Assembly (NCBI GenBank): GCA_026419775.2 | Contig: JAOPGA020001301.1 | Location: forward strand, 1-59,953 | Direction of reading: 5' to 3' | Source: Acrasis kona | Lineage: Eukaryota; Heterolobosea; Eutetramitea; Acrasida; Acrasidae | DNA length: 59,953 nucleotides | Notes under the pieces: model-generated | Told to the model about the DNA's origin: nothing | Database searches by the model: none | The model's input: the letters and a program-made list of their open reading frames with translations, nothing else | Program-made: the position numbers and the translations under genes | Shown: positions 50,668 through 59,953 of the stretch, in pieces | How the letters are laid out: each line of letters starts with the position of its first letter | Numbering within the stretch: position 1 is the first letter of the stretch

Positions 50668-53660
50668 ATGAGCCAGACAGGCCCTAATAGTGATGACCTG
50701 TCGTCGCAACCCCAACCCCCGCACGAATCAACTAGTGAGCACCATCACCAACACCGAAAAAGAAGGCACTCTAGAAGAAAAGCTAGAACCGTCAACCCGC
50801 AAGAACTATTCCAACAACCACAGCAAACAACAGAAAGCAACCAAGTTTATACTTCAGATGACCCCATCATTTCGCCGTCTAGTGTTTTCGTACCTTATAT
50901 AAAGAAAAGCGACTCAACCTCCAACAAGCAAAATTGTAGTAAGAGCCTGCTCACACTTCAGGTCACCAACACTGCTCCCATCCCACAAGAAGAAAAGTCC
51001 TCAAAAAAGAAGACATATGCCAGTCAAAACATTTTAAAATCTCTAACAGTTGGCATCACGCTCCAGTACAAATTATGTAGCCCCGACTTTAAATATACAA
51101 CTCCGAAATTAATCCTAACCAAGCCCTCCACGCCTACGGAACCAAATGGAAAAGATAATGCTGACGGCAACTTGATCCTCACCGTGGACGACATGTTGAA
51201 CGATAGGTACTGCGTTAAGGACGTTCTTGGCCAAGGCACCTTCGGACAGGTAGCGAGATGCGAAGACACCAAAGATGGAGGCAAACAAGTTGCAGTTAAA
51301 ATTATAAAAAACAAGAGAGCCTACTTGAAGCAAGCAGAGGTCGAGACAAGAATGTTAGAATTGGTAAGTCACATGATTCATAACCATCTCACAATCATTT
51401 TAGTTGATGAAACACGACCCGGAGGACAAACATCACATCGTACGCATGAATGGACACTTTTTCTACGAAAATCATTTGTGCATCGTCACGGAACTACTCA
51501 GCATCAATCTATTCGAGCTCATCAAACAGAACCGATTCAGAGGGTTGACGACCAACGTGATTAGCGTATTTCTATCCCAAGTAAGTCTCTTCACATGCTC
51601 GTCCGTAACCAATCATTTAGATCCTGGACGCATTGGTGGTATTGTCCGATGCAGGAATCATCCACTGCGACATGAAACCCGAAAACATTCTACTCACCAA
51701 CCTTTCGTCCTCCAAAAATCTAATCAAGTTGATTGATTTCGGAAGCGCTTGCCTCGAAGGAGAAACGGTCTACTCTTACATTCAATCCAGATTTTATCGT
51801 TCCCCAGAGGTCCTTTTCGGAATCGATTACAATACCTCCATCGACATGTGGAGCTTGGGATGTATATGCGCAGAACTTTTTTTGGGATTGCCATTATTCC
51901 CCGGAGCAAGTCAATACAACCAAGTGGCACGAATCGTAGAGATGATGGGAATGCCGCCCGATCACTTGTTGGATGTTGGAAAATTAACTCGAAAATACTT
52001 TAATCGAACGTCGGACATGAGCACATATGCTTTGAAATCAGAAATTGAATTTTGTAACGAGAACAGAACGGAACCAAAGGAATGGAAACGTTATTTCAAT
52101 TTCATCAAATTGGATGATTTGGTAAAACATTATAGCATGAAGAGCGTACCTTCCGATCAACGAGCTCAAGAAGAAAAGAATAGAGTTGCTTTTATGGATT
52201 TACTCAAGGGATTGTTACAATACGATCCTCAAAAGCGATGGACCCCTCGACAAGCCAAACAACATCCATTCGTCACTGGTCAACCCTTCACGGGACCTTA
52301 TCAACCAGAACCTGATTTGAATCGACAAAATTATACTCATCAAATCACGATACCACCAACAATCCCTCAACAACAACAACAACCCGTTCAGTTGATGATG
52401 CAATCGCCGTACGGTAGACATCGTCAACACAGCGTACCTAATGCATTACAAAATCCATCATTTAGTCACCTCCAACAACACTTTACACCACCTCAATTCC
52501 ATAACATGTACGCCAGTCCCATCGGTAATTCCGCCAATAGTTTCGGTAGTTTCACTGGTGGAATGGTGGGACCTCATTTGGGACCATCTCCCAATACTTT
52601 TTTTTCAAACAACGCACCTCCACCTCAACAACAACACCCTGAGCACGTACCCAATCACCCGAGTGGAATACCCATCCAAGGACACTCTTATCACTCTTAT
52701 CAGCAACAACAGTACATGAATTCGCCAAATAATAGCTTTGGTCACAATTGGAACATGATGCCGCACATGTACCAAAACACACCTTCTTCTTCTCAACAAT
52801 ACATTTCGTCATCGTCACAATCGTCGTCATCCATCAATAATTCCTATCAACGAAATAGTTTTGGAAATGCATCTTTTGGATCACCTAATGTGAACGATCA
52901 TTATTATGGAACAAGTGTTGGAAGAGGTAGTAACGGTGGAAATAACAGTAGAAATAAACAAAGAAGGACTAGTAATGCTTCTAAGCAATACGACGCTTCT
53001 TATCATCATCAATCGCCTCAACAATCAAATAGTTATAATAATACTAAACCACCTAAACATCCTCAACAACAACAACAACAACAACAACAGTATAGCAATC
53101 ATAGACAACATCGAAGTAATAGTTATCACAAGAGCAATAACCATCATCATAACAACCATCATAACAACAATAATAACAAACAAACATTGTTCATACAAAG
53201 CGATGTAAATTTCGAAAAGCAATCATCGCCTTTAAATCCAGACATGTCCCCCGATAATGCAGTTTTATTCGAATTTGATGAGGAGGAGGGATTGAAGCAT
53301 TACCAAACAACAACAACAACAACCACAACAGCTCCACATCACATTCAACAACAACAGGTACCTCTACATCAACAACAACAGCACGAGTATAATAGTAGAG
53401 GACATTCTCATGGAAGTTACAAGAAGAATGAAAGTAGTTATGGTGATTCGTATGGACAAAGTCCACAAGGTGGTATCAATATGGAATTATTGGGTACTTC
53501 TTCTTCCTCTTCTTCCTTTTCGCAACATTCGATGGGTGGAGTTCCATCTCAATTCAAGTTACAGCAATCTAATAGTTTATTATCTTCTTCGTTTAGTAAC
53601 GATCATTACATTAATAAGAATGCTGGTAGGTATCGTAATAACAGCAGTAGTAATAAATGA
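50668..53660 (+). CDS. YAK1: DYRK/YAK1-family dual-specificity kinase, three exons
   Basis: Exons 50668-51363, 51404-51580 and 51621-53660; two 40-nt introns; 970 residues. The kinase domain (about 181-495) has GQGTFGQVARC, VAVKIIK (Lys about 211), HCDMKPENILL, DFGSACLE and the YIQSRFYRSPEV activation loop with the DYRK autophosphorylation Tyr. Subfamily detail (HCDMKPEN, SQYNQ) suits YAK1/DYRK. The C-terminal 470 residues are rich in Gln, Asn, His and Ser with several homopolymer runs. YAK1 kinases restrain growth and promote stress or differentiation responses; here likely encystation or starvation control, by inference. Confidence 0.92.
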
Positions 53661-53910
53661 TTGTGTGAATGGATTTTCACATGAGTGTGTGAAATGAATG
53701 GATTTGATTATTGAAATGGAATGATGAGATGTCGGTATTCATGGTGAAAATATGTAGTTTATAATAAACTTTGATTTTTTTTTATTAGTGATTTGTTGTT
53801 GTTAATTGTTTAGAATCAGTTTCGATTGGTTTTTTTTGTCTCACATTGTGTCATTATATGACAGTGAAAGATCAATGTGAATTTTCCTCTCATTGATTAT
53901 AATTACAACA

Positions 53911-56900
53911 ATGAACTCTAATTTATTCATTGCCATTGTTGTATGGGTAACATTGTGTTTTGGTCATGCCAAAGATGGACCTTTGGAGATTTATATGGTG
54001 CCACATAGTCATTGGGTAAGTGTGCATGTGAATGGTGTTTGAAATTAATAATAGGATGTGGGTTGGTTAAAGACACCAGATGAATACTATAATGAAGAAG
54101 TAAAAGGTATAATCGAGGGCGTGATGGAATCTTTGGAAGCAAACAAGACCAGAAGATTTATTTGGAGCGAAGTGTAAGGGTGGTCATTAGTTAATTTTTA
54201 TCACATGATTAGAGCTTACATGGAGAGGTGGTGGAAACAAGCAACTGCCGAACAACAAAACATTTTTAGAACACAATTAAAAGAGCACAGAACAGAATTT
54301 GCTCTTGGAGGGTGGACCATGAGCGATGAAGCGTAATGACATTTTATAAACCTCCTCATCATTAATATCTAGATTAAACACTTACCATTCCGTCATTGAA
54401 ACCATGACAAGAGGTCATCAATGGCTCAGAGATGAGTTTGGAATCGATTACGTACCCAAAACAACGTGGAGAATCGATCCATTCGGTTCCACGCGCACCA
54501 TGACCAAATTATACAGCGACATGGGTTTCGAACAACACGTCATCATGAGAGTACCATTCGACAAGCGAGATCAATTACGTTCCGATAAGAATTTAGAAAT
54601 CATGTGGCAACTTTCAGATCACTCAAAAGCAGTCACGCACATCATGGACGAACAATACTGCGTCGACTTGTTATTCGATAAATGGGACCTCTACACCATC
54701 CAAGAACCTTACCTCCTCGACAATGCAGCAGGTGACCTTTTAGCAGTAATCATGAGACGAAGTAGAGGATACAAAAACAAGAGATATTTATTACCGATGG
54801 GATGTGATTTCACATGGAAGAGAAGAGAAACGGATTGGATCATTTTGGAAAAGGTAATCGAACGCCTTCACGAAAAACACAGTTCCGATTTTCGAATCAA
54901 ATATTCCACATTAACCGACTACATGAAAGTGCTTCAAAATGACAAATCTCAATTAATCACATACGATCAAGAATTCGTACCGTATGCAGATGGTCAAAAT
55001 GCATGGTGGGTCGGTTACTATTCAAGTTATCCATCGCTCAAAAAAAACATTCGAATCGCCGAAAATCAATTACACAAGATGAACATACTTTATACATTAA
55101 TGGGCCAAGATGAAATTTCGAATCCATTAGATGACGAATATTATTCATCGTTGGAATACTTGCGTAATATCGTGAGCGACGTGACCCATCATGATGGCAT
55201 CACTGGTACTTCTAAAAAATATGTGGTATATGATTATTACATTTCGAAATTACAAAAAGGAATCGAAAGTACTTTAAAATCAATGAAGAAAATCTCATCA
55301 AATTATTTCAAATCGCCATCGTGCGAAATGGATCAAAAATTGAATTTATCGACATTGGATAATTCGTTAAGGATTCACGTCATGAATTATAAATCATGGA
55401 ATCACAAATCTTTAATTCACGTACCTATCGATTATGATTTTCCTTTCGACCAAGAAGAAATTTGTACATTTTATCAAAATGAATTAATCAATCATCAATT
55501 CGTACCATCTCTACAATCTCTAGTGATTCAACCAAAAAGAGAGTTACCGCCCATTGGTTACGATTCTTTTGATTTGAAAAAGTGTCCATCTACATCTACT
55601 ACCCCGCCCATCAGCAACAATGATCGAAACGAAAACTTTACCATAAATAATCAACACTTGACTTTATATTTTGAAAATTACAAATGGACACATTACCAAT
55701 TTACATCATCACCCAAAATCAAAATCTCACAAGAATACATTTATTACAAAACAATGTCCGAGCAATACGAACAAAATAGCGGCGCTTACATTTTCAATCC
55801 GATGGAATCATCGCCCATTTCGAATCAATACCCATCCAACATTTCTTTTACGAAAGTGACCAGAGGAGAATTATGTTCCGTCGTCACTCAAATCATCAAC
55901 AATGGATCCATTCATCAATCCTTCATCTTGTGTAACGACTCTCCACATGTTAAATTCAAAATCAAAATGAACCAAATCGAATTCAAATCGATCGAATTAC
56001 TCATGAGAATTACATCGCCCGAAATTCAAAACGAATCCAAAATGACATGTGATTTGAATGGATTGGAATCGCACACCATCTTTAGAAATTCAACAAGGAT
56101 GAATTTGGCGAGTAATTTTTTACCAATGGTTCAATTCTGTCACATTAGAGATTCGAACAAAAAACGATCCTTATCGATATTGACCTCTCAACCAATGAGC
56201 GTTGCTAATCTAATCGACGGTAGCATGGAATTGATCATTTACAGAAATTGTGGATTTGATGATGGAAGGGGATTAGGTGAGATTTATCAAGACAATGTAC
56301 CTTATGAATTTGATTTGGAAATTCAATTGGATGTGATGAAGGAACCTTCCAAGAAGGATCTGATCGAATTCAATTCTGAATTGAGCACGATGAGTTATTC
56401 ATCGAGTGGCGATGAAAATGAGAATGGAAGAGTTTCGTTTCTAGATGCAAATCAGGAATGGATTGGAAATGTACATTTGGAATCGTTGGATACGATCAGG
56501 AGTAGATCTTCTTTGGATCGTCGTGGCAGAGAATCGAGATGTACTGTATTGAGGTTGCGTCGTGTTGATGAAGGCGACGATCATGATCGGAATGTAAATG
56601 ATCATGATGAGGGAAATGTAAATTTGAAAAATTTAATAAAGGATTTGGTACCTGTTCATGAAACAGAGTTATCCACTAGAAGAAGAATTGGTGATTTTTA
56701 TGGCAATTCTACAGTGGTTACTTTAAAATCAAATTACATTCATACGTTTATTATGACACGGTCGAAATTATTCGATGCGTATAAACAAGTTTTAGAAAAG
56801 ATGGAATCGTCTTCTTCTTCTGTTATTGCTACTACTGTTGCTCCAACTACTACTACTACTGTCGCACCTACTACTACTGTTGTCCCAACTACTACTACTG

Positions 56901-57157
56901 TTGCTCCTCAAAAAGAAGAACAAATAGTAGTAACTGCTCCTCCCTCCTTGTTATTTATTCAATTGTTCTCAGTGTTGGTATTGGTAGGCACCGTGATTGT
57001 GATGGCTTGTATTTGTTGTGTAAATTGTATCTTCTTGGTTGATTCCAGAGAGGCAGTGGGTAGATTTTTATTGAGTAAGAGCAGCAGCAACAGCAGTCGT
57101 CATTCGAGTCAATATACATTGGGAGATGATGATGAAGAGCAAGAAAATTTTATTTAA
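53911..57157 (+). CDS. GH38 alpha-mannosidase, type I membrane form, four exons
   Basis: Exons 53911-54015, 54055-54173, 54213-54332 and 54373-57157; introns 39, 39 and 40 nt; 1,042 residues. Signal peptide (MNSNLFIAIVVWVTLCFG), zinc site VPHSHWDVGW (about 29-38), GGWTMSDEA, nucleophile Asp in TWRIDPFGS (about 148) and VTHHDGITGT (about 386). It cleaves alpha-mannose from N-glycans, lysosomal-type by sequence. Unusually it ends in a Thr-rich stalk (TTTTTVAPTT), a transmembrane helix near residues 975-1000 and a short Ser-rich tail. It may act at the cell surface or be anchored in the lysosome. Confidence 0.92.
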
Positions 57158-57186
57158 AATCCTTGTTGTTAAATATATATTCATTT

Positions 57187-59070
57187 TTAATCAATAAATA
57201 CATTATACACAATAATACATCCATCTGTTGCTACGCTAACGATTTGTTTATCGTCTGGACTGAATTTTATTGAATTGATGACGCCAGAGTGTCCCTTGCC
57301 GATGCTTAGTAAAGCACCTGTTGATGTTTCGTATAGATGAACTTGTTGATCTGTTCCTCCGACTGCGAAAAATTGATCGTCGTGACTGAGTGCAATACAT
57401 ATGGGCTCGTATGCTTTTGATTTTGTATATTCTATAATTTGTGTGCTCTCTGGTTGTCTCATATCCCAGAAGGTAACTTGTTTGTTTGATCCTATGGATA
57501 TGATGGTTGTTTGGTCCTTGCACACCACAAATCCATTTACTCCCCCCATGCGGTGTTCGTGACTGGATATTCTGCGCTCTTTACGTAAATCCCAACAGAA
57601 TATACTCTTGTCTTTGCTGCTAGACATGACATGGGCGTCGTCTTCTAGAACAACGAGTTGGGTGATGGCCGCGTGATGTTCTTTGAAACTACTAACTAGC
57701 TCTCTTGTTTTAACTGCCCATATTCTAACTTGACCGTCTTGACCTCCAGTTACAAAGAATTTTGCATTGTGTCCGCTTTGTATTGCAGTTACTGGACCAC
57801 GATGTGCACTTTTTGTACTCCACAGGACCTCTCCAGTCTCTGTATCTACGCTTCTCACACTTCCGTCACTCCAGCCGGTTAGAATGATATCGTTCAAGAA
57901 ACATAGACAAATTGGTGTATCTTGACCTGCAAATGTGGCATCAGAGAATATTGAATAATCTGTAGAGTCCCAATACCGAACGGTAGAATCTACAGAAACT
58001 GTGGCAAATTTATCATTCACTCCTTCTGGGAAATCAATGCATGATACAGATCCAACGTGATTTTGATTCAAAAGAGTCGGTTTGCCCTTGAGGGAATTGT
58101 CCCATTCGATCAAAAATACGTTTCCCTTGTTGGTCCCGACTAGAACTTCAGATCCTGCATTAGAAGCGGAGTTAACAGCTACACCTTGAGGTAGACCAGT
58201 TGTATCTGCAATTTGAATCTTTTGAGCATGTTGGAAGTCTTTCCCAAATCCTGTATATAGATTCAAAGTGCCATCTCCACCTCCTATTAATAGCTTTGTA
58301 GTTCCTTCTTCAGATTCTACTCTGCTCATGGAATGAACTCCCAGGGAACAAGCTTTGAATGGAGCTACAAGCTGTCTTGTTTTTACCAGCACGCAGCTCA
58401 CATCACCAGTAGTGGAACCAGCATAAATGTAGTCTCCTGTAGATGAGAAGAGTATTTCTGTATAATCTCTGCTGTAGGCTCCAATGTTGCACTTGGTCTT
58501 GGTCATCTCCCCCTTCTCGGTATCCAACTCCCACATCCAAATCTCCTTGTTGCCACAAGTAGCAAACTGATACAACTTTGTTTCCCTCCTTTTAATGTCT
58601 CTCACCTTTCCTCCCCATGCAGCCAATAAATTATTCGTCTGGTTAGAAGGGCAAGGGCTACCCGCTACGATATTACCAGTATCACAATCCCAAACAATAA
58701 TTCTCTTATCGTCTCCAACAGTAAGTACAAATTTATCGTCGTGACTGAATTTTACAGCAGCTATCCCCACATCATGATCGCTAAATCGATGTATAATTCT
58801 CCTAGTCTTAAAGTTCCAAATGCACGCATCAGCATTTTCTCCCTCCTGACCCGAGGCAATCATGTTACCATTCTTACTAATGTCTATGCAGGTTACATCG
58901 TCGTCATGACCACGCAAGAATTCTTGGTTATGAGGATCTCTCGCATCAGCAATCACAACGCTACCACCACTCATGTACACATAATTATCTCCGTTAGGAT
59001 GCAACAACACTGATCGATGTAACGCACAAGAATAACCAATACAATGTTCCAACTCTATCGTTGCAGACAT
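57187..59070 (-). CDS. CFAP52: CFAP52 (WDR16) axonemal WD-repeat protein
   Basis: 627 residues, single exon, true ATG. The N-terminus has LEHCIGYSCALHRSVLLHPN and FLRGHDDDVTCIDISKNG with the GNMIASGQEGENAD insertion typical of CFAP52. About twelve WD repeats follow in two beta-propellers (e.g. GHDDDVTCIDISK, HHAAITQLVVLEDD, GHSGVINSIKFSPDD). CFAP52 is an inner-junction protein that links the A and B tubules of ciliary doublets. Its presence is good evidence that the organism builds motile flagella. Length equals that of animal orthologues (about 620). Confidence 0.93.
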   Translation of the reverse strand: MSATIELEHCIGYSCALHRSVLLHPNGDNYVYMSGGSVVIADARDPHNQEFLRGHDDDVTCIDISKNGNMIASGQEGENADACIWNFKTRRIIHRFSDHDVGIAAVKFSHDDKFVLTVGDDKRIIVWDCDTGNIVAGSPCPSNQTNNLLAAWGGKVRDIKRRETKLYQFATCGNKEIWMWELDTEKGEMTKTKCNIGAYSRDYTEILFSSTGDYIYAGSTTGDVSCVLVKTRQLVAPFKACSLGVHSMSRVESEEGTTKLLIGGGDGTLNLYTGFGKDFQHAQKIQIADTTGLPQGVAVNSASNAGSEVLVGTNKGNVFLIEWDNSLKGKPTLLNQNHVGSVSCIDFPEGVNDKFATVSVDSTVRYWDSTDYSIFSDATFAGQDTPICLCFLNDIILTGWSDGSVRSVDTETGEVLWSTKSAHRGPVTAIQSGHNAKFFVTGGQDGQVRIWAVKTRELVSSFKEHHAAITQLVVLEDDAHVMSSSKDKSIFCWDLRKERRISSHEHRMGGVNGFVVCKDQTTIISIGSNKQVTFWDMRQPESTQIIEYTKSKAYEPICIALSHDDQFFAVGGTDQQVHLYETSTGALLSIGKGHSGVINSIKFSPDDKQIVSVATDGCIIVYNVFID

Positions 59071-59130
59071 GATGGATAATCAACCAACAAGGAATGCGCC
59101 AAAAAAATATTTTTTAATCTTTACAATTTT

Positions 59131-59953
59131 TTAATTCTTCTTCTTTTTCTTTGGCCGATAAGAATCGTCATCATCCTCATCACCACTATCATGTTCCCTA
59201 TAATTCACATTTCTCTTACTACGATGACCAGTCGACGGCGTGCTTGCCGCAGAAGAAGCAGTAGGCGATATCGGATCTGGCATTCCACGTTTCGTGGGCG
59301 CCTTTCTCTCCACCTTCTTCTTCTTATCCACACCACCACTGCTCTTTTTTTCTGGTGTCTTTTTATCCACTGCAGGTGCATCAACCTCCGATGATGGCGC
59401 CGCTGCTGCACTCTTTTGACCATCGGATTCCTTCTTGCTGTTCAATCTACGATACAAATTTTGTAAAGTATCGCTATCTCCACTAGTATTTCCCTTATCA
59501 TGAACGAATCGCCACATGACGCGAGTGACTTGATCGTCGCTAGTGTCAAAATCACTAAACATGTCTTCTCTGCTGGCAACAGTCTTTTCTATGAAATTAC
59601 CAATCACCATCAAATACTTTTTGATTCGAACCAAACGATCCTTTTTACTAACCGAATCATCGTCGTCGGTCATTTCGCAAAATTGACTCAAAGTGTCGCG
59701 TATGGGCACAAAGTGATCATCGCACAGTGCCAACAAATCTTGATCGGTTGCTTTTCTTCTCTTCTTTTTCTTTTTTTTATCGACTACAGAAGAAGAAGAA
59801 GAAGTAGTAGTAGAGGATGGATTTATGAATTCGTTATGAATTTGAACGAGTAACAAATCCACTCTCTTGCTCAACTGTGCAGGTTTGACTGCTTTGTTGG
59901 CAGGTTTCTGATCGGCAGTACCTCCATCGATTTTTTTATACAATTTCAAATCA
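59131..59953 (-). CDS. CHD1: C-terminal part of a CHD1-type chromatin remodeller, 5'-truncated
   Basis: The frame is open to the right edge, so the protein begins outside the window; the last 272 residues are visible. The CHCT/DUF4208 helical domain is present (about 80-165 of the visible part: LCDDHFVPIRDTLSQF, RIKKYLMVIGNFIEK, RVMWRFVHDKGN, LQNLYRRLN), a domain found at the C-terminus of CHD1. The rest is low-complexity with several Lys runs and ends in SYRPKKKKKN, a nuclear-signal-like tail. The ATPase and chromodomains would lie off the window. The gene ends 60 bp from the CFAP52 start on the same strand. Confidence 0.72.
   Translation of the reverse strand, partial: DLKLYKKIDGGTADQKPANKAVKPAQLSKRVDLLLVQIHNEFINPSSTTTSSSSSVVDKKKKKKRRKATDQDLLALCDDHFVPIRDTLSQFCEMTDDDDSVSKKDRLVRIKKYLMVIGNFIEKTVASREDMFSDFDTSDDQVTRVMWRFVHDKGNTSGDSDTLQNLYRRLNSKKESDGQKSAAAAPSSEVDAPAVDKKTPEKKSSGGVDKKKKVERKAPTKRGMPDPISPTASSAASTPSTGHRSKRNVNYREHDSGDEDDDDSYRPKKKKKN

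Noticed and set aside
55671-55859. Small frame inside the alpha-mannosidase gene
   Set aside because: It lies in another frame of a conserved GH38 exon and has no signals of its own.

Overview
The window is nuclear DNA from a free-living unicellular eukaryote. It is AT-rich and gene-dense, and uses the standard genetic code. Genes are short and mostly single-exon. Where introns occur they are tiny: 23 GT-AG introns reconstructed from frame continuity are 29-46 nt long, most near 40 nt. Several stop codons lie inside or next to an AATAAA hexamer, so 3' UTRs look very short. A CFAP52 orthologue implies a flagellated stage, and secreted subtilisin, GH5 glucanase and GH38 mannosidase genes fit a feeding protist. 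A heterolobosean-like or amoeboflagellate host is my inference; nothing in the sequence proves it.

Left third (1-20,000): the 3' end of an ArsS-type radical SAM gene, a small F-box-like gene, a mitochondrial D-lactate dehydrogenase, a secreted Cys-rich protein, a candidate DNA-binding protein, a secreted glycine/asparagine repeat protein, a SETD9-type methyltransferase, an SNG1/DUF3533 membrane protein, a spliced NodB-type deacetylase, a five-exon LIN9/ALWAYS EARLY gene (SANT plus DIRP), a tRNA-Leu with an abnormal D-loop, a GNAT, a DGAT2-type acyltransferase and a two-exon glutaredoxin.

Middle (20,000-41,700): an AlkB-like dioxygenase, a spliced GH5 exo-glucanase, an SV2-like MFS transporter gene with a 14-nt micro-exon and a 1-nt frameshift, an NTF2-like protein, tRNA-Val(CAC) and tRNA-Glu(TTC), a secreted subtilisin, an F-box protein, a putative nuclear regulator with repeated RRxSFG sites, a glycerophosphodiester phosphodiesterase, two exported or membrane proteins of unknown function, and a 1,065-residue Sel1/MYND protein.

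Repeat island (about 41,700-46,200): no intact conserved gene. It holds two decayed reading frames and a 2.3-kb element with terminal inverted repeats of about 310-360 bp, each built from copies of a 26-bp motif. Inside are four tandem arrays and one repeat-bearing ORF. The element is flanked by what look like the 5' and 3' halves of one tRNA gene, and a degenerate relative of that junction lies 0.9 kb downstream. This is the most unusual part of the window.

Right part (46,200-59,953): a secreted polyampholyte (acidic E/Q/P block followed by a large RGG block), a multi-pass membrane protein, tRNA-Pro(TGG), a DYRK/YAK1-family kinase, a membrane-anchored GH38 alpha-mannosidase, CFAP52, and the C-terminal part of a CHD1-type chromatin remodeller running off the right edge.
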